NCBI GenBank assembly: GCA_017407375.1
Contig: JAFQWT010000159.1
Coordinates: forward strand, 1-6,514
Direction: 5' to 3'
Length of the DNA: 6,514 bases
Origin: Clostridia bacterium
GTDB taxonomy: Bacteria; Bacillota; Clostridia; Oscillospirales; CAG-272
Shown here: positions 6,105 to 6,514 of the stretch, piece by piece
Layout of the letters: each line of letters starts with the position of its first letter
How positions within the stretch are numbered: position 1 is the first letter of the stretch
Program-made: the position numbers and the translations under genes
Notes under the pieces: model-generated
What the model was told of the DNA's origin: nothing
Seen by the model: only the letters and a program-made list of their open reading frames with translations
Databases searched by the model: none

Positions 6105-6125
6105 GGAAAGGTCAGGAAAAGTTCA

Positions 6126-6380
6126 GTGGAAAGAAACGATGCGCCGCATCCCTTCCGTCCCAACAACATGAGACGCAAAAAGAAGGTCTGCGCTTTCTGC
6201 ACGGAGAAGATCGATGCGATCGATTACAAGGACGTTGCCCGCCTCCGCAAGTACATCTCGGAGCGTGCCAAGATCCTCCCCCGCCGCATGTCCGGCACCT
6301 GCGCGAAGCATCAGCGTGAGCTGACGACCGCGATCAAGCGCGCCCGTCAGGCCGCCCTGCTTCCCTACGTGACCGACTAA
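6126..6380 (+). CDS. rpsR: 30S ribosomal protein S18, zinc-binding (C+) form
   Basis: S18 forms the S6:S18 heterodimer of the 30S platform. The 84 residues show the family core: MRRKKKVCAFCTEKIDAIDYKDVARLRKYISERAKILPRR then SGTCAKHQRELTTAIKRARQAALLPY. Cys22, Cys25, Cys59 and His62 form a CxxC...CxxH set, expected to bind zinc, which defines the C+ type. The start is taken as GTG at 6126, with AGGAAAAG 4 nt upstream. An in-frame stop at 6099-6101 rules out a more distant start, and the later ATG at 6168 has no ribosome binding site. It is the last gene of the operon; rplI, which often follows in Bacillota, is replaced by a terminator. Confidence 0.96.
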   Translation: MERNDAPHPFRPNNMRRKKKVCAFCTEKIDAIDYKDVARLRKYISERAKILPRRMSGTCAKHQRELTTAIKRARQAALLPYVTD

Positions 6381-6385
6381 ACGGT

Positions 6386-6431
6386 AAAAGAAAACGGCTG
6401 TTCCCCTGTGGAAACAGCCGTTTTCTTTTTT
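6386..6431. terminator. Strong bidirectional terminator between rpsR and the convergent protease gene
   Basis: A 17-bp perfect inverted repeat (arms 6386-6402 and 6413-6429) is A-rich on its outer left side and T-rich on its outer right side. The GC core is ACGGCTGTT/AACAGCCGT and the loop region is 10 nt. T tracts follow on both strands, so it can end rpsR transcripts (plus) and the facing gene (minus). The stop codon of the minus-strand gene (6430-6432) touches its right end. Confidence 0.93.
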
Positions 6432-6514
6432 ATTCCTTGGAAAGGCCGACGGCCTCGTCCACAGGGAGCGCAAAGGCGATGCCCTGCGCGTTGGTGGAGG
6501 TGCCGATGGCGGTA
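6430..6514 (-). CDS. Probable trypsin-like (HtrA/DegP-type) serine protease, C-terminal 27 residues only
   Basis: The frame enters from the right edge and ends with TAA at 6430-6432. The 27 visible residues, TAIGTSTNAQGIAFALPVDEAVGLSKE, resemble the last part of the HtrA/DegP protease domain, where an (N)TAI...QGIGFAIP motif follows the catalytic serine by about 20-30 residues. The catalytic triad is outside the window. HtrA proteins usually continue into one or two PDZ domains, but this chain stops about 10 residues after the AFALPV strand, so no C-terminal PDZ domain is present. Such proteins are normally membrane-anchored or exported and handle damaged proteins. The family call rests on one short motif. 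Confidence 0.6.
   Translation of the reverse strand, partial: TAIGTSTNAQGIAFALPVDEAVGLSKE

Noticed and set aside
1..6514. CRISPR array, tRNA, rRNA, insertion sequence or prophage
   Set aside because: No regularly spaced repeats, cloverleaf-like segments, rRNA stretches, transposase motifs or terminal inverted repeats were seen on either strand.

Overview
The window looks like a chromosomal segment of a GC-rich, low-redundancy member of the Bacillota, probably a Clostridia-like gut or environmental lineage. The evidence is the rpsF-ssb-rpsR gene order, a zinc-ribbon (C+) S18, the MEP isoprenoid pathway, strong Shine-Dalgarno sites, consensus sigma-A type promoters and tandem AI-2E/PerM-family membrane proteins. 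The genus cannot be fixed from this sequence. No CRISPR array, tRNA, rRNA, insertion sequence or phage gene is visible.

Layout. Bases 1-1376 (minus) hold the N-terminal 458 codons of a TerB_N-family protein that runs off the left edge. It is driven by a perfect consensus promoter with a duplicated -10 box. Bases 1486-2352 (minus) are ispE, a GTG-start gene with its own promoter and a clean intrinsic terminator, which ends just before the -35 box of the TerB_N gene. Bases 2353-2516 form a divergent promoter region with a long imperfect inverted repeat between the two promoters. Bases 2517-3758 and 3755-5035 (plus) are two different AI-2E/PerM-family permease-like proteins, overlapping by 4 bp and very likely translationally coupled. 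A perfect promoter at 5064-5092 then starts the rpsF-ssb-rpsR operon (5183-6380). Its leader can pair with the rpsF Shine-Dalgarno sequence and resembles the S6:S18 autoregulatory leader. A strong bidirectional terminator (6386-6431) separates rpsR from the convergent 3' end of a probable trypsin-like (HtrA/DegP-type) protease that enters from the right edge.

How it works together. The window is mostly housekeeping: isoprenoid precursor synthesis, S6 and S18 of the 30S platform, SSB for replication and repair, and membrane transport. The less ordinary parts are the TerB_N protein (a family linked to stress response and possibly conflict), the coupled pair of diverged AI-2E paralogues, the putative SD-sequestering S6:S18 leader and the inverted repeat between the divergent promoters. 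I see no convincing new multi-gene system here. The context of the TerB_N gene, which could be interesting, lies mostly outside the left edge.
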